From: Swaminathania salitolerans
GTDB taxonomy: Bacteria > Pseudomonadota > Alphaproteobacteria > Acetobacterales > Acetobacteraceae
Direction of reading: 5' to 3'
Length of the DNA: 64,000 bases
Assembly: GCF_007988945.1 (NCBI RefSeq)
Contig: NZ_BJVC01000007.1
Span: 24,232 to 88,231 of the forward strand
Part shown: positions 9,184-17,943 of the stretch, piece after piece
Layout of the letters: each line of letters begins with the position of its first letter
How positions within the stretch are numbered: the stretch's first letter is position 1
Notes under the pieces: model-generated
The model's database searches: none
Seen by the model: the letters and a program-made list of their open reading frames with translations, nothing else
Told to the model about the DNA's origin: nothing
Program-made: the position numbers and the translations under genes

Positions 9184-9312
9184 CGTGCGTGCCGACAGCG
9201 CACGCTCGCGAATGATGTTGCGCTCGAACTCCGCAAAGCCTGCAAGGAGCAGCAGGAACAGCTTGCCGCCGGCGCCTGATGTGTCGATGTCGGGATCGGG
9301 GATACGTACCGC
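9184..9312 (-). pseudogene. Remnant of a serine recombinase (resolvase/invertase)
   Basis: About 43 codons translate to a piece of the resolvase catalytic domain: IDTSGAGGKLFLLLLAGFAE followed by FERNIIRERALSA, matching the family pattern around the E helix. The N-terminal catalytic-serine region and the DNA-binding C-terminus are missing and the flanking frame is unrelated, so the gene is inactive. It sits between the low-GC ParA/HEPN island and the 3' end of tRNA-Ser, which suggests it is what remains of the element that brought the island. Confidence 0.7.
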
Positions 9313-9464
9313 GCTTGCGTGGCGTGCGTGAGAGGCCGACATGGGGCGAGGCAGGGTCAGCCGCACGAGGACAGTTGTCATGCGGCCCGGCACCCCGTGT
9401 TTCAGGACAGCGCGGCGCGGCTGCTTTTTCCGGTCGGGAGAGCGTATTCGAAAAGGAAGGGGGG

Positions 9465-9555
9465 TGGCGGAGAGAGTGGGATTCGAACCCACGGTACGCT
9501 ATTAACGTACACACGCTTTCCAAGCGTGCGCCTTAAGCCGCTCGGCCATCTCTCC
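9465..9555 (-). tRNA. tRNA-Ser (anticodon GGA)
   Basis: Read on the minus strand, the acceptor stem GGAGAGA (from 9555) pairs with TCTCTCC, followed by discriminator G and an encoded CCA (9467-9465). The anticodon arm is CACGC-TTGGAAA-GCGTG, giving anticodon GGA. A long variable arm (TACGTTAATAGCGTA) typical of serine tRNAs and the T-arm GTGGGTTCGAATCCCAC are present. It lies 18 bases downstream of trpF, on the same strand. Its 3' end faces the low-GC island, the usual orientation for integration at a tRNA. Confidence 0.97.
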
Positions 9556-9573
9556 AGCGCGGGGCGGACCATA

Positions 9574-10218
9574 TCATTTTTTATTCGCCGCGCAAGGGTC
9601 GTTCGCGCTTTTGATGAAGTTTCGAATCAGGGCGGGCGACTTCCTGCCCGGAGCCTCTTCGACCCCCGAGGAGACGTCGACGGCGCAGGCGCCCGTGCGG
9701 GAGATGGCCAGCGCCACATTCTCCGGCGTCAGGCCGCCTGCGAGCATCCAGGGCAGGGCAGGGCGCCAGTCCTGCAACAAGGCCCAGTTCATCGTCTCGC
9801 CATTGCCGCCCGGAAGCGCGGCATCGGCGGGCGCGCGCGGTTCGATCACATGGCCGTCCAGTCCGGTCGCACCCGGGAGGTCTCCCGGGGTCGAAACCGG
9901 ACAGGAACGCCAGACCGGCAGGCCGAACCGGGTGCGGATCGCGCGCGCGCGGTCAAGCGAGTCGTAGATCTGAAGGATATCGAGAGGGACATCACGCAGC
10001 GTGGCCGCGATCTCGTCATCCCCCGCGCCCACGAACAGCCCTACCGCAAGCGGCATGGCGCCCTGCTGGCGCGCGAGAATCCCGGCGGCGATCCCGGGCG
10101 TGACATGGCGCGGGGAGCGTTCGAAAAACACGAAACCGGCCCATTTCGTGCCCGCCTCATGCGCGGCGGCCAGAGCGACGGGATCCGTAATCCCGCAGAT
10201 CTTGACGTCGACCGTCAT
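9574..10218 (-). CDS. trpF: Phosphoribosylanthranilate isomerase
   Basis: A 214-aa TIM-barrel enzyme that converts N-(5'-phosphoribosyl)anthranilate to the 1-deoxyribulose form in tryptophan synthesis. The N-terminus carries the signature VKICGITDP with the catalytic Cys. The motif AGGLTPENVALAI and the C-terminal VDVSSGVEEAPGRKSP form the phosphate site. ATG 10218 overlaps the pyrF stop in an ATGA, so it is coupled to pyrF. trpB and trpA, which often follow trpF in related bacteria, are absent; tRNA-Ser follows after 18 bases instead. Confidence 0.95.
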   Translation of the reverse strand: MTVDVKICGITDPVALAAAHEAGTKWAGFVFFERSPRHVTPGIAAGILARQQGAMPLAVGLFVGAGDDEIAATLRDVPLDILQIYDSLDRARAIRTRFGLPVWRSCPVSTPGDLPGATGLDGHVIEPRAPADAALPGGNGETMNWALLQDWRPALPWMLAGGLTPENVALAISRTGACAVDVSSGVEEAPGRKSPALIRNFIKSANDPCAANKK

Positions 10219-10919
10219 ATCCCGGCGAGTTCTGCCTGGATCGCGGCGGCCGCAGCAGCCGGATCGGCGGCCTGCGTGATGGGGCGCCCCACCACGATCC
10301 AGTCGGCGCCCGCCCGGGCGGCCTGATGCGGTGTCATGATGCGCTTCTGGTCGTCTGCCGCACTGCCCGCCGGGCGGATACCGGGAACGACCAGAACGGG
10401 GGACTCGCCCAGGGCGTCGCGCAGGGGGGCGATTTCCTCGGCGGAGCAGACGAGCCCGTCCGCACCGGAGGTCATCGCCAGCTTGCCGAGCCGCAGAACC
10501 TGATCGCGCGGGGTCGCGTCGATGCCGGTTTCGCGCAGCGCGGCCGCGTCGAGACTGGTGAGAACGGTCACGGCGAGAAGGATCGGGCGGTGAAGGGGCG
10601 GATAGGCCGCGTCGATCGCCTGTCTCGCGGCCCGGATCATGGCCGCGCCACCGCTTGCATGAATCGTCAGAAGGGCCGGTCCGATCGGGGCGAGGCTCGT
10701 CAGCCCCTTGGCGACGGTATTGGGAATGTCGTGCAGTTTGAGGTCGAGAAACAGCGTACGCTCGGCGGCAACGTCGCGCACCGCAGCCAGCCCCTGTGCG
10801 TAGGTGAATTCGAGCCCCAGCTTGATCGCATCGACATGGCCGTCCAGACGCGCGGCCCATGACCGGGCCTGATCGAGATCCTGTGTGTCGAGTGCGGCAA
10901 TGAGGCGGGTGCGTTTCAT
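10215..10919 (-). CDS. pyrF: Orotidine 5'-phosphate decarboxylase
   Basis: A 234-aa enzyme that decarboxylates OMP to UMP, the last step of de novo pyrimidine synthesis. The catalytic Asp-Lys-x-x-Asp block is visible as LFLDLKLHDIPNTV (about residues 55-68). The phosphate-binding end reads VVPGIRP and GADWIVVGRPIT. I start it at MKRTRLIAALD (10919), which begins the first beta strand; an in-frame upstream Met at 10964 would add 15 residues with no family match. It overlaps trpF by 4 bases and is preceded by the lapA-type gene, a common Alphaproteobacterial arrangement. Confidence 0.95.
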   Translation of the reverse strand: MKRTRLIAALDTQDLDQARSWAARLDGHVDAIKLGLEFTYAQGLAAVRDVAAERTLFLDLKLHDIPNTVAKGLTSLAPIGPALLTIHASGGAAMIRAARQAIDAAYPPLHRPILLAVTVLTSLDAAALRETGIDATPRDQVLRLGKLAMTSGADGLVCSAEEIAPLRDALGESPVLVVPGIRPAGSAADDQKRIMTPHQAARAGADWIVVGRPITQAADPAAAAAAIQAELAGI

Positions 10920-10983
10920 GAAATCTGCTCGGGTCGAAATTCTGCTCGGATCGGGGAGATGCATCGCGGACCGGAAAACCCGG

Positions 10984-11328
10984 TCAGGGCGCGGTATGGG
11001 CGGTGCCGGTCGCGGGATCGGCCGTCTGGCGTGCGGGCTCTGCCGCGAGCGTCATACGGTCGAGACGCTGATGCAGCTCGAGCACCTGGGATTCGAGGCT
11101 GCGGACCTGCTGCTCGGCCTTGCGCGCACGCGAGCGCTGCTTGACCTCGCCGACGAACATCACCAGCCCGCCGAGCAGGAAGCTCCCGGCGCCGACCCCG
11201 AGAACGAGCATGCCGACGGAGAACTGCCAGCCATAGGAAACGATCCAGAGGGATTGAGGGTCCGGGTTGCTGAGAGCGAAGGTGATGAGAATCACGAGGA
11301 AAACGACGAGAACGAGTAAGCGCAACAT
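10984..11328 (-). CDS. LapA-domain inner-membrane protein
   Basis: A 114-aa protein with two transmembrane segments (about residues 2-20 and 36-60), a tight turn SNPDPQSLWIVSYGW between them, and a cytoplasmic coiled-coil tail rich in Arg, Glu and Gln. This is the layout of the LapA/DUF1049 family, where the Enterobacterial member works with LapB in LPS assembly control. The product here is only family-level. It is the first gene of a minus-strand run with pyrF and trpF, 64 bases before the pyrF start. Confidence 0.8.
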   Translation of the reverse strand: MLRLLVLVVFLVILITFALSNPDPQSLWIVSYGWQFSVGMLVLGVGAGSFLLGGLVMFVGEVKQRSRARKAEQQVRSLESQVLELHQRLDRMTLAAEPARQTADPATGTAHTAP

Positions 11329-11505
11329 TTACGGACCTCACCTGAACAGGGTATCGGCGCAAGAACTTCGTGCCGGTAACTGAGCGTATCGCTCTACAGT
11401 GGGTTCCGGGAGGCAGCAAGGTTTGTTGCTTTTTCTTGACGGTGCAGGCGGGGGCGTGATCCGCTCCTTCGAGGACCGCCCTGCGATGGAGGATGCCGCG
11501 CTCCA

Positions 11506-11796
11506 ATGGCCCAGCTTCTGCCTTTTCGCCCCCCTGCGATGAAGAGCGATCGTCTCTGGGCCGTGATGGCCTGGCAGGGACGACGCAGCCGGATTGCCGA
11601 TATCCATGCCAGTCGCGAGGCGGCACAGGCCGATTGCGACTGGCGGAGCCGGCAGGTGCGCGAATATCGCCAGTTTCTCGCCACGGAGGAGAAAGCGCCC
11701 TTGCGCTACGAGATATGCCCGATCCGGCGGGCGGATCTCCCGAGGCAATGGCGGCCGCTGCCGGCGCTCGGATTTCTGCGCGGCCGGATGTTCTGA
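11506..11796 (+). CDS. Small conserved-looking protein of unknown function
   Basis: A 96-aa basic protein with many Arg and Trp residues and no signal peptide or membrane segment. Codon use in this frame (third positions mostly G or C) favours it over the overlapping frames on both strands. GGAGG at 11488-11492 is 13 bases from ATG 11506, a long spacing; the in-frame Met at 11539 is an alternative start. It reads like a small globular or nucleic-acid-binding protein, but I recognise no family. It precedes secB by 85 bases on the same strand. Confidence 0.5.
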   Translation: MAQLLPFRPPAMKSDRLWAVMAWQGRRSRIADIHASREAAQADCDWRSRQVREYRQFLATEEKAPLRYEICPIRRADLPRQWRPLPALGFLRGRMF

Positions 11797-11881
11797 AGCA
11801 GGGTTGCGACCGTCTGGCGTTCTTTCGCAAGTCATGACACAAGCTTGATGAACTCAAGAGGACAAGGAAGAAGAAACGCCG

Positions 11882-12439
11882 ATGTCTGAACCGATGTCTG
11901 AACAGCAGAACATGACGGGAAACGATGGAGCCGGACAGGGTGGAGGCGGACAGGGTGGAGCCGGGCGGGATGGCGCCGCACCGGGTGGCGCGGCACCCTC
12001 GCTCATCACGGGTACGCAATATCTGAAATCGTCCAGCATCGCCTCTGTCGGGGCGCCCGAGGCTTTCTACAATCTGCCTCCGCGCCCGCATATCGGTTTG
12101 CGGCTGGACGTCAACGCCCGTCAGCTGAGCGAAGACCAGCCGAATTTCGAAGTCAGCATCGCCCTGCAGGGGATCGGATATCGACAGGCGCCCACGCCCG
12201 ACCAGCCCGAGCCCGAAATGCTGTACAAGGTGGAGATGATCTATGCGGGTCTCTTCGCCCTGCAGAATGTCCGGCAGGACATGATCGAGGCGCTGCTGCT
12301 GATCGAGGCCCCGAGACAGCTTTTCCCCTCGGCCCGACACGTCCTGCTCAGCCTGATCCGGGAGGCGGGTTTCCCCGTTGCCAATATCCAGCCCGTCGAT
12401 TTCCACGCCCTGCTCCAGAACCGGCGCGGGCAGTCCTGA
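11882..12439 (+). CDS. secB: Protein-export chaperone SecB
   Basis: A 185-aa SecB. The tetrameric chaperone keeps precursor proteins unfolded in the cytoplasm and hands them to SecA. The core, from about residue 45 (TQYLKSSSIASVGAPEAF), includes the signature YAGLFALQNV and the conserved LIEAPRQLFPSARHVLLSLI, ending PVDFHALLQNR. The first 40 residues are a Gly/Gln-rich extension absent from typical SecB (about 155 aa) and built from a 15-base tandem repeat. The ATG at 11882 follows a purine-rich stretch (AAGAGGACAAGGAAGAAG); an internal Met at residue 5 or 11 could also be used. Confidence 0.93.
   Translation: MSEPMSEQQNMTGNDGAGQGGGGQGGAGRDGAAPGGAAPSLITGTQYLKSSSIASVGAPEAFYNLPPRPHIGLRLDVNARQLSEDQPNFEVSIALQGIGYRQAPTPDQPEPEMLYKVEMIYAGLFALQNVRQDMIEALLLIEAPRQLFPSARHVLLSLIREAGFPVANIQPVDFHALLQNRRGQS
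11927..11986 (+). repeat. 15-bp in-frame tandem repeat in secB
   Basis: Four imperfect units of 15 bases of the form GGAGCCGGACAGGGT, encoding five-residue blocks GAGQG, GGGQG, GAGRD and GAAPG. They make up most of the flexible N-terminal extension of SecB. Confidence 0.75.
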
Positions 12440-12457
12440 CCGTCCGGATATGGCGCC

Positions 12458-15400
12458 ATGACCCAGATATCCGAAACGATTACCGCCGTCGCCCCGTGGG
12501 AGGAGCGGCAAGGCCACGTTCCCGACTGGGCCGTATTCGATGCGGCCTGGTATCGTGTGCGTTATCACGATTCGATTCTGGCCATGAACGGTCATGTTCC
12601 ATCCGACGATGAGGCCCTGTTCGCCTTCTGGCAGCGCGACGGCGCCCGTCATGCCCAGTCGCCGAACCGCCTGTTCGACGAGATCTGGTACAGGCGCGTT
12701 CATGCCGATGTCGAGAACGGCATACGCATGGGGGTGTTCGAGTCCGGGTTCCAGCATTACTGCGAAACGGGCCATCGGGGGCGATCCTGTCACTGGCTGT
12801 TTTCGGAAAGCGAATATTTCCGGCTCAATCCCGATCTGACCCCGGCTCTGGTGCGCGAACGCGGCTTCAGCAACGGATACGATCATTATCTGACGATCGG
12901 CCAGCGGGAGCGTCGTGTCAGTTCGCGGTTTCTGGTGCCCGATCTGTTGCGCAGTGCCCTGCTCGAGCACCGGCTGCCTTTCGACCCGGATCAGGGCGAG
13001 TTTTCCCGCCTCGTCTATGCGGACGATACCGCCGGGCTGCGGGTGACCTGGTATTTCGATACCGCGTGGTATCTCGAGCGCTATCCCGAAATAACCGAGG
13101 CGATAGCCCGTCGGGAGTTCGTTTCTCCCTTGCATCATTATCTCTCGAACGATGCACCGACGGGATATTCTCCCGGACCGTTCTTCGACGAAACCTGGTA
13201 TCTCGACCATAATCCCGATGTGAACGATCTCGTGCGTGCCCGTGGCGTCCGGAACGGCTATGAGCATTTCATACGTTTCGGGCTGTTCGAGGGGCGCAGC
13301 CCGGCCGAGGGCATCGTCCTTGCGCCGACACCCTGTCAGGACAGCGCGCCGTCATGGGCGCAGATGCAGAACAATCCCTTCGTCGCGCTCGTCCGGGATG
13401 CGGCGAAGCGGGGTTCTGCTCCCGATTCCGGGCCCGAACAGGCCTCACCCGAGCACGCTGCATCCGAACAGGCCTCACCCGAACAGGCCTCACCCGGACA
13501 GATCGCCCAGCTCGTCGCCTTGCGTGCCGAGACGCTGCTGCCTCTTCTGGCCCGCACGCCTCTCGATTTCCGGTATGTCGGCGCACCGGCCCTGAGCGTG
13601 ATCGTTGTGGCTCACGGCGGCTTCCTCAAAGTGTTGCACACGCTCGCCGGGCTGCATGAGGGGAATGACGGCACGACGCAGATCCTGCTGATCGATACGG
13701 GGATGCAGGACGAAACCGCGGAACTCGCGCGTTATGCGAGCGGGATGGACATCCTCCGTGCTCCCGGCGCCTCGCTGCAATCCTGCTGGCAGCAGGCGGG
13801 CGGGCAGATTCGTGGCGAGACGGTCCTGCTCATCGATGCCGGATGTCGTCCTTTCCTCGGTGCGGTATCCGCGGCTCGCGCACGGCTCGAGGCGGACAGG
13901 GCGCTGGCTGTCGTGCCGCAGATCGTCTCCGGGGATCTCTCCGTGCTGTCGGCGGGCGCCACGCTTGCGCGCGACGGGAGCATCTTTCCCTATGCCGCCG
14001 GGCGGGAGGCCTTCTCTCCCGATGTCGATTTCGTCCGTACCTGCGATACGGCAGGGCCCGGCGCCCTGCTATGCCGTCGGGAGTCCCTGCAATCCGTGCC
14101 GGGGCAGCTCGATCGTTTCGAGATGCTGGGAGATCGCGGGCAGGTCTGGGCCGTTCTGGGGCTGCTGCTGCGCCAGGGTGCGCCGGAGGCCGGCCTCATT
14201 TACGATCCCGCATTTCTCGTCGCCGGGGAGAGCGACGGAGAGAACCCCGGAGAGAGGGAGATCGAGGACGCGCGTGCGGCAATCGTCCGGGCGGAGGGGC
14301 GCGAGGCGATACGACGGCATTTCGGCGATATCCTGCGTGGCTATCCGCCCGTGATTTCCGGCTCTCCCGAATCCCTCTATCGTTCTCCGCGGTTCGGTCG
14401 CCGTGTCCTGATTCTCGCCCGATCGTCGCAATGGAGCTCGTTTCGTCATCGCGTACGGATGCAGTCCCTGTGTGACGCGCTCGTGGGGCTGGGGTGCCAG
14501 ATCACGGTCTTCGATCTGGACGGGCCCGGCGAAGGGCGTGAAGAGAGCTGCGGAGTTCGGGAGAGGCGCGACGAAGCGGGAGGTCTTCCCGAAGAGGTGG
14601 AACGTCGAGCCGGCTCGCTTTCCGGTCTGGACGAGATGCTCAGGACGAGGGCGCGCGGGTTCGACCGGATCTGGATCTGCGGCGGTCGGACTCTTTCCGA
14701 GGCGTTCGAGGTGCTGTCCGGGCAGGCGGCCCTTTTGCCGGAAGACGGTCTGACCCTCGATCTGCGCGAGCTGCAGAGCCATGCAGAGCATGCGGCGCTG
14801 CGCGAGATCGACGTGTCTACCGGGGCGTTTCAGGCGCATGAGCTCCTGTTCCGGAGCGGGATCGCGGAGGAATTGCGTCAGCTCTGGTTCTGTCAGGATA
14901 TCGTGGTCACGAATGAGGACCAGGCCGGGCTCCTCGAGGCATTCCAGGGTAACAGGCCTGTACTGCTCGGAGAAAACCCGCCTTCCGTCGGTGGTGCGGC
15001 CTTTGAGGCGCGCCACCATCTTCTTTTCTGCGTTTCCGAAGCGACCGGTCAGGACTACGAGATCCGCTTTCTCAAATGGTTCGTGAGGGAGGTTCTCCCG
15101 CGTCTCGAAGGCCGTCTGCCGGACAGCGTGAAGCTGATCCTGGCCTGTGAGGGGCCGCTTCCGTCCGAATTGTCGCTGATGACCTATTATCAGCGCATTG
15201 CGCCGCCGATCGAGGGGCGAGGGTCCTTCATCGCGCTCGCGAAAGCCTGCCGCCTCCTCATCGTGCCCGATGATGTGCCCGGTCGTCCCTCCCTGGCGCG
15301 GCTCATCGCCGGGGGATGCGGCCTGCCCGGCATCGACAGCGATCTGGAGGAGAGCACCAGCCCGACCACGACGCGCCGCCTCGATCCCGGAAGGTTTGCA

Positions 15401-15553
15401 GAGGCGGTACTCAGGCTCTATCAGGACAGGGATGAATGGACACGCCATTCCGGCGAGGTGCGGAGGCAGGCCGATGCGATGCGAACGCGCTATCGCGAGG
15501 TGCTCGGCGGGCTCGTCGGATCGGGTGAGATGAGGGAGAGAGCCAGTGGCTGA
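12458..15553 (+). CDS. Giant two-module glycosyltransferase with N-terminal FDxxWY repeats
   Basis: A 1031-aa cytoplasmic protein. Residues about 25-295 hold five related segments of 45-75 residues (FDAAWYRVRYHD, FDEIWYRRVHADV, FSESEYFRLNPDL, FDTAWYLERYPEI, FDETWYLDHNPDV), each followed by GxxHYxxxG. This repeat is common next to glycosyltransferase domains in acetic acid bacteria. A short EQASP repeat linker follows. A GT-A-like module begins at about residue 380 (LSVIVVAHGGFLKVLHTLAG) and has ILLIDTGMQD. A second, GT-B-like module starts near residue 645 (RRVLILARSSQWSSFRHRVR). The acceptor is unknown, but surface polysaccharide assembly is likely. It follows secB by 18 bases and overlaps the peptidase gene by 8. 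Confidence 0.75.
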   Translation: MTQISETITAVAPWEERQGHVPDWAVFDAAWYRVRYHDSILAMNGHVPSDDEALFAFWQRDGARHAQSPNRLFDEIWYRRVHADVENGIRMGVFESGFQHYCETGHRGRSCHWLFSESEYFRLNPDLTPALVRERGFSNGYDHYLTIGQRERRVSSRFLVPDLLRSALLEHRLPFDPDQGEFSRLVYADDTAGLRVTWYFDTAWYLERYPEITEAIARREFVSPLHHYLSNDAPTGYSPGPFFDETWYLDHNPDVNDLVRARGVRNGYEHFIRFGLFEGRSPAEGIVLAPTPCQDSAPSWAQMQNNPFVALVRDAAKRGSAPDSGPEQASPEHAASEQASPEQASPGQIAQLVALRAETLLPLLARTPLDFRYVGAPALSVIVVAHGGFLKVLHTLAGLHEGNDGTTQILLIDTGMQDETAELARYASGMDILRAPGASLQSCWQQAGGQIRGETVLLIDAGCRPFLGAVSAARARLEADRALAVVPQIVSGDLSVLSAGATLARDGSIFPYAAGREAFSPDVDFVRTCDTAGPGALLCRRESLQSVPGQLDRFEMLGDRGQVWAVLGLLLRQGAPEAGLIYDPAFLVAGESDGENPGEREIEDARAAIVRAEGREAIRRHFGDILRGYPPVISGSPESLYRSPRFGRRVLILARSSQWSSFRHRVRMQSLCDALVGLGCQITVFDLDGPGEGREESCGVRERRDEAGGLPEEVERRAGSLSGLDEMLRTRARGFDRIWICGGRTLSEAFEVLSGQAALLPEDGLTLDLRELQSHAEHAALREIDVSTGAFQAHELLFRSGIAEELRQLWFCQDIVVTNEDQAGLLEAFQGNRPVLLGENPPSVGGAAFEARHHLLFCVSEATGQDYEIRFLKWFVREVLPRLEGRLPDSVKLILACEGPLPSELSLMTYYQRIAPPIEGRGSFIALAKACRLLIVPDDVPGRPSLARLIAGGCGLPGIDSDLEESTSPTTTRRLDPGRFAEAVLRLYQDRDEWTRHSGEVRRQADAMRTRYREVLGGLVGSGEMRERASG
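13436..13495 (+). repeat. 15-bp in-frame tandem repeat in glycosyltransferase linker
   Basis: Four 15-base units; units 1, 3 and 4 are identical (GAACAGGCCTCACCC) and unit 2 is diverged. They encode EQASP, EHAAS, EQASP, EQASP, a flexible linker between the FDxxWY repeat region and the GT-A-like module. Confidence 0.9.
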
Positions 15554-16940
15554 GGTTTCGGACGCCGTTCTGACGCGGGTCGATCAGGATCTGAACGAGA
15601 GCCTCGAACGGCTTTTCGCGTTTCTGCGTATTCCCAGTATTTCGGCCCAGCCGGATCATGCGCAAGCGTGTCGTCTGGCGGCACAATGGCTGTGCACCGA
15701 GCTTTCGGCGCTCGGCTTCGACGCGACGATCCGCGAGACGCCCGGCCATCCCATGGTCGTGGGGCATGACAGGCCGGAAGAGGCGCAAGGGCTGCACGTT
15801 CTGTTCTACGGGCATTATGACGTCCAGCCGACCGATCCGCTTTCGCTCTGGAAGAGCGATCCTTTCGCGCCTTCCCTCGTCACGGGACCGGATGGACGTC
15901 AGGTCATCGTCGCGCGCGGTGCTTCGGACGACAAGGGGCAGCTCATGACGTTTATCGAGGCCTGTCGGGCCTGGCGCGCCGTGCACGGAACGCTGCCCGT
16001 CAGGGTCTCTGTCCTGATCGAGGGAGAGGAGGAGAGCGGCGGCGCCAATCTGATGCCTTTCCTGAAGGCCAATGCGGATGAACTCGAAGCCGATGTCGCG
16101 CTGATCTGCGATACGGGTATGCCCGACCGCAGGACGCCCGCAATCACGACCAGCCTGCGCGGACTGGTCGGTGAGGAGGTCACGATCGAATGCGCGACCC
16201 ACGATCTGCATTCGGGCATGTTCGGCAATGCGGCGCGCAATCCGATCGAGTTGCTGTGTCAGGCGCTCGGCTCGGTGCGCGACAGCGAGGGACGCGTGAC
16301 GCTGCCGGGCTTCTATGACGGGGTCATCGTCCCGTCCGATTCGGTTCGGGACCAGTGGCGGGCGATCTTCCCCGACGACTCGCTCACGCTCGGGCCGGTC
16401 GGCTTGTCCCGGGCTGCCGGGGAGGCAGGATTTACGGCCGTCGAGCAGATATGGGCGCGTCCGAGCTACGAGATCAATGGCATCTCCGGCGGATATGAGG
16501 GAGACGGATTCAAGACTGTGCTCCCCGCGAAGGCCATGGCGAAGGTGTCGTTCCGTCTCGTGCCGGGCCAGGATCCGGAGGCCGTGCGTGCGGCTTTCCG
16601 TGCCCATGTGAGAAATGCGATGCCTGACGATGCGCGGGTGACGTTCAGCGAGCATGGTGCATCGAGCGGTTTTGCCGTGCCTGAGAATGGCCCGCTTCTG
16701 AAGACCGCGCTGGATGCGCTCGGCAAGGAATGGGGCGTGCCTGCGGTTTCGATCGGCTGCGGCGGGTCGATCCCGGTCGTGGCCGAGGTGAAGGAGGCGC
16801 TCGACATGGACTCGCTCCTGATCGGATTCGCTCAGGATGACGACCGTATCCACTCACCCAACGAGCAGTATGGCGTCGAGTCGTTTCACAAGGGAATCCG
16901 TTCCTGGGTGCGTATCCTCTCCGCTTTTTCGCAGCTCTGA
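15546..16940 (+). CDS. M20-family metallopeptidase (dipeptidase)
   Basis: A 464-aa dizinc hydrolase of the M20/ArgE/DapE group, likely a cytoplasmic dipeptidase. The first metal site is [13 protein letters not shown] (about residues 86-98), the bridging Asp lies in [13 protein letters not shown], the catalytic Glu pair in EGEEESGG, and the last metal His in [15 protein letters not shown] dimerisation domain fills about residues 195-320. The start is GTG 15546, which overlaps the end of the preceding gene by 8 bases. The C-terminal metal-site segment and overall length match bacterial members annotated as M20 dipeptidases; the substrate cannot be read. pdxA starts 16 bases downstream. Confidence 0.88.
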   Translation: MAEVSDAVLTRVDQDLNESLERLFAFLRIPSISAQPDHAQACRLAAQWLCTELSALGFDATIRETPGHPMVVGHDRPEEAQGLHVLFYGHYDVQPTDPLSLWKSDPFAPSLVTGPDGRQVIVARGASDDKGQLMTFIEACRAWRAVHGTLPVRVSVLIEGEEESGGANLMPFLKANADELEADVALICDTGMPDRRTPAITTSLRGLVGEEVTIECATHDLHSGMFGNAARNPIELLCQALGSVRDSEGRVTLPGFYDGVIVPSDSVRDQWRAIFPDDSLTLGPVGLSRAAGEAGFTAVEQIWARPSYEINGISGGYEGDGFKTVLPAKAMAKVSFRLVPGQDPEAVRAAFRAHVRNAMPDDARVTFSEHGASSGFAVPENGPLLKTALDALGKEWGVPAVSIGCGGSIPVVAEVKEALDMDSLLIGFAQDDDRIHSPNEQYGVESFHKGIRSWVRILSAFSQL

Positions 16941-16956
16941 CCAAAGAGGGGGCGAC

Positions 16957-17943
16957 GTGCTGCCTGCCCTGACCATGGGCGATCCCGCCGGGATCGGTCC
17001 GGAACTCACGATCGCGGCCTGGCGGATGCTTCGCGAGAGCGGTGAGGCGTTTTTCTGGATCGGCGATCCTTCCCTCGTCGCCGACGAGATCCCGGTCAGG
17101 ATCATCGGGAATGCGGGCGAGGCTGCCGCGGTTTTCGAAAACGCTCTTCCGGTGATGCCGCTGTCTCTTCCCGGCCCGGTCCGTGCGGGGCACCCCGAAT
17201 CCCGCTTTGCCGATGCCATTATCGCCTCGATTGGCAAGGCGACGGCGCTTGCGCTTTCGGGAGAGGCCAGCGCAGTGGTGACGAACCCGATCAGCAAGAT
17301 CGTGCTCAGGGAAGCCGGTTTCGGATTTCCCGGACATACGGAATTTCTCGCCGCCCTCTGCGACGTTCCGGGAGAGGAGATCATGATGCTCGCCTCACCC
17401 CGGCTGCGCGTCGTGCCGGTGACCGTTCATGTCGGGCTTCGGGCAGCGATGGACATGCTGAACGTGTCTCGGATCGTGCATGTCGGGGCGACGCTGCATC
17501 GCGCCTTGCAGCGCGATTTCGGGATCGCGGCGCCGCGTATTGCCGTTGCCGGACTCAATCCCCATGCCGGAGAAGGCGGCGTCATGGGATCGGAGGAGCA
17601 GGAGACGATCGCTCCTGCCATCGCCCGGATGCGCGCGATGGGAATCGATGCGACCGGGCCGTGGCCGCCGGACACGCTTTTCACGGATCTGGCGCGGCCC
17701 GGTTACGATGCCGCCTTGTGCATGTATCACGATCAGGCGCTGATTCCGCTCAAGACGCTCGACATGGCGACGGGGGTCAATGTGACGCTGGGCCTGCCGA
17801 TCGTCCGGACATCGCCCGATCACGGGACGGCTTTCGGAATTGCTGGCAAGGGCGAGGCCGATGTCACGAGCCTCCTCTCGGCCCTGCGCCTGGCAGGAGA
17901 ACTGGGCCACGCACGCGCGCATGCAAAGGAAAAGAACGGATGA
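16957..17943 (+). CDS. pdxA: 4-hydroxythreonine-4-phosphate dehydrogenase
   Basis: A 328-aa NAD-dependent enzyme of the DXP-dependent pyridoxal phosphate pathway. It oxidises 4-phosphohydroxy-threonine to the product that PdxJ condenses with deoxyxylulose phosphate. It opens [15 protein letters not shown], the family N-terminus. Metal-binding His residues lie in GFPGHTEFL, in VTVHVGLR and in [11 protein letters not shown]. The C-terminal loop TSPDHGTAF is present. GTG 16957 is preferred because AGAGGGGG lies 4-11 bases upstream; longer in-frame starts would overlap the peptidase gene. The stop overlaps the pdxJ ATG in an ATGA. Confidence 0.95.
   Translation: MLPALTMGDPAGIGPELTIAAWRMLRESGEAFFWIGDPSLVADEIPVRIIGNAGEAAAVFENALPVMPLSLPGPVRAGHPESRFADAIIASIGKATALALSGEASAVVTNPISKIVLREAGFGFPGHTEFLAALCDVPGEEIMMLASPRLRVVPVTVHVGLRAAMDMLNVSRIVHVGATLHRALQRDFGIAAPRIAVAGLNPHAGEGGVMGSEEQETIAPAIARMRAMGIDATGPWPPDTLFTDLARPGYDAALCMYHDQALIPLKTLDMATGVNVTLGLPIVRTSPDHGTAFGIAGKGEADVTSLLSALRLAGELGHARAHAKEKNG

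Noticed and set aside
14069..15448. Long minus-strand open frame (459 codons) inside the giant glycosyltransferase
   Set aside because: No motifs and no ribosome site; the plus-strand frame has clear glycosyltransferase and repeat features.
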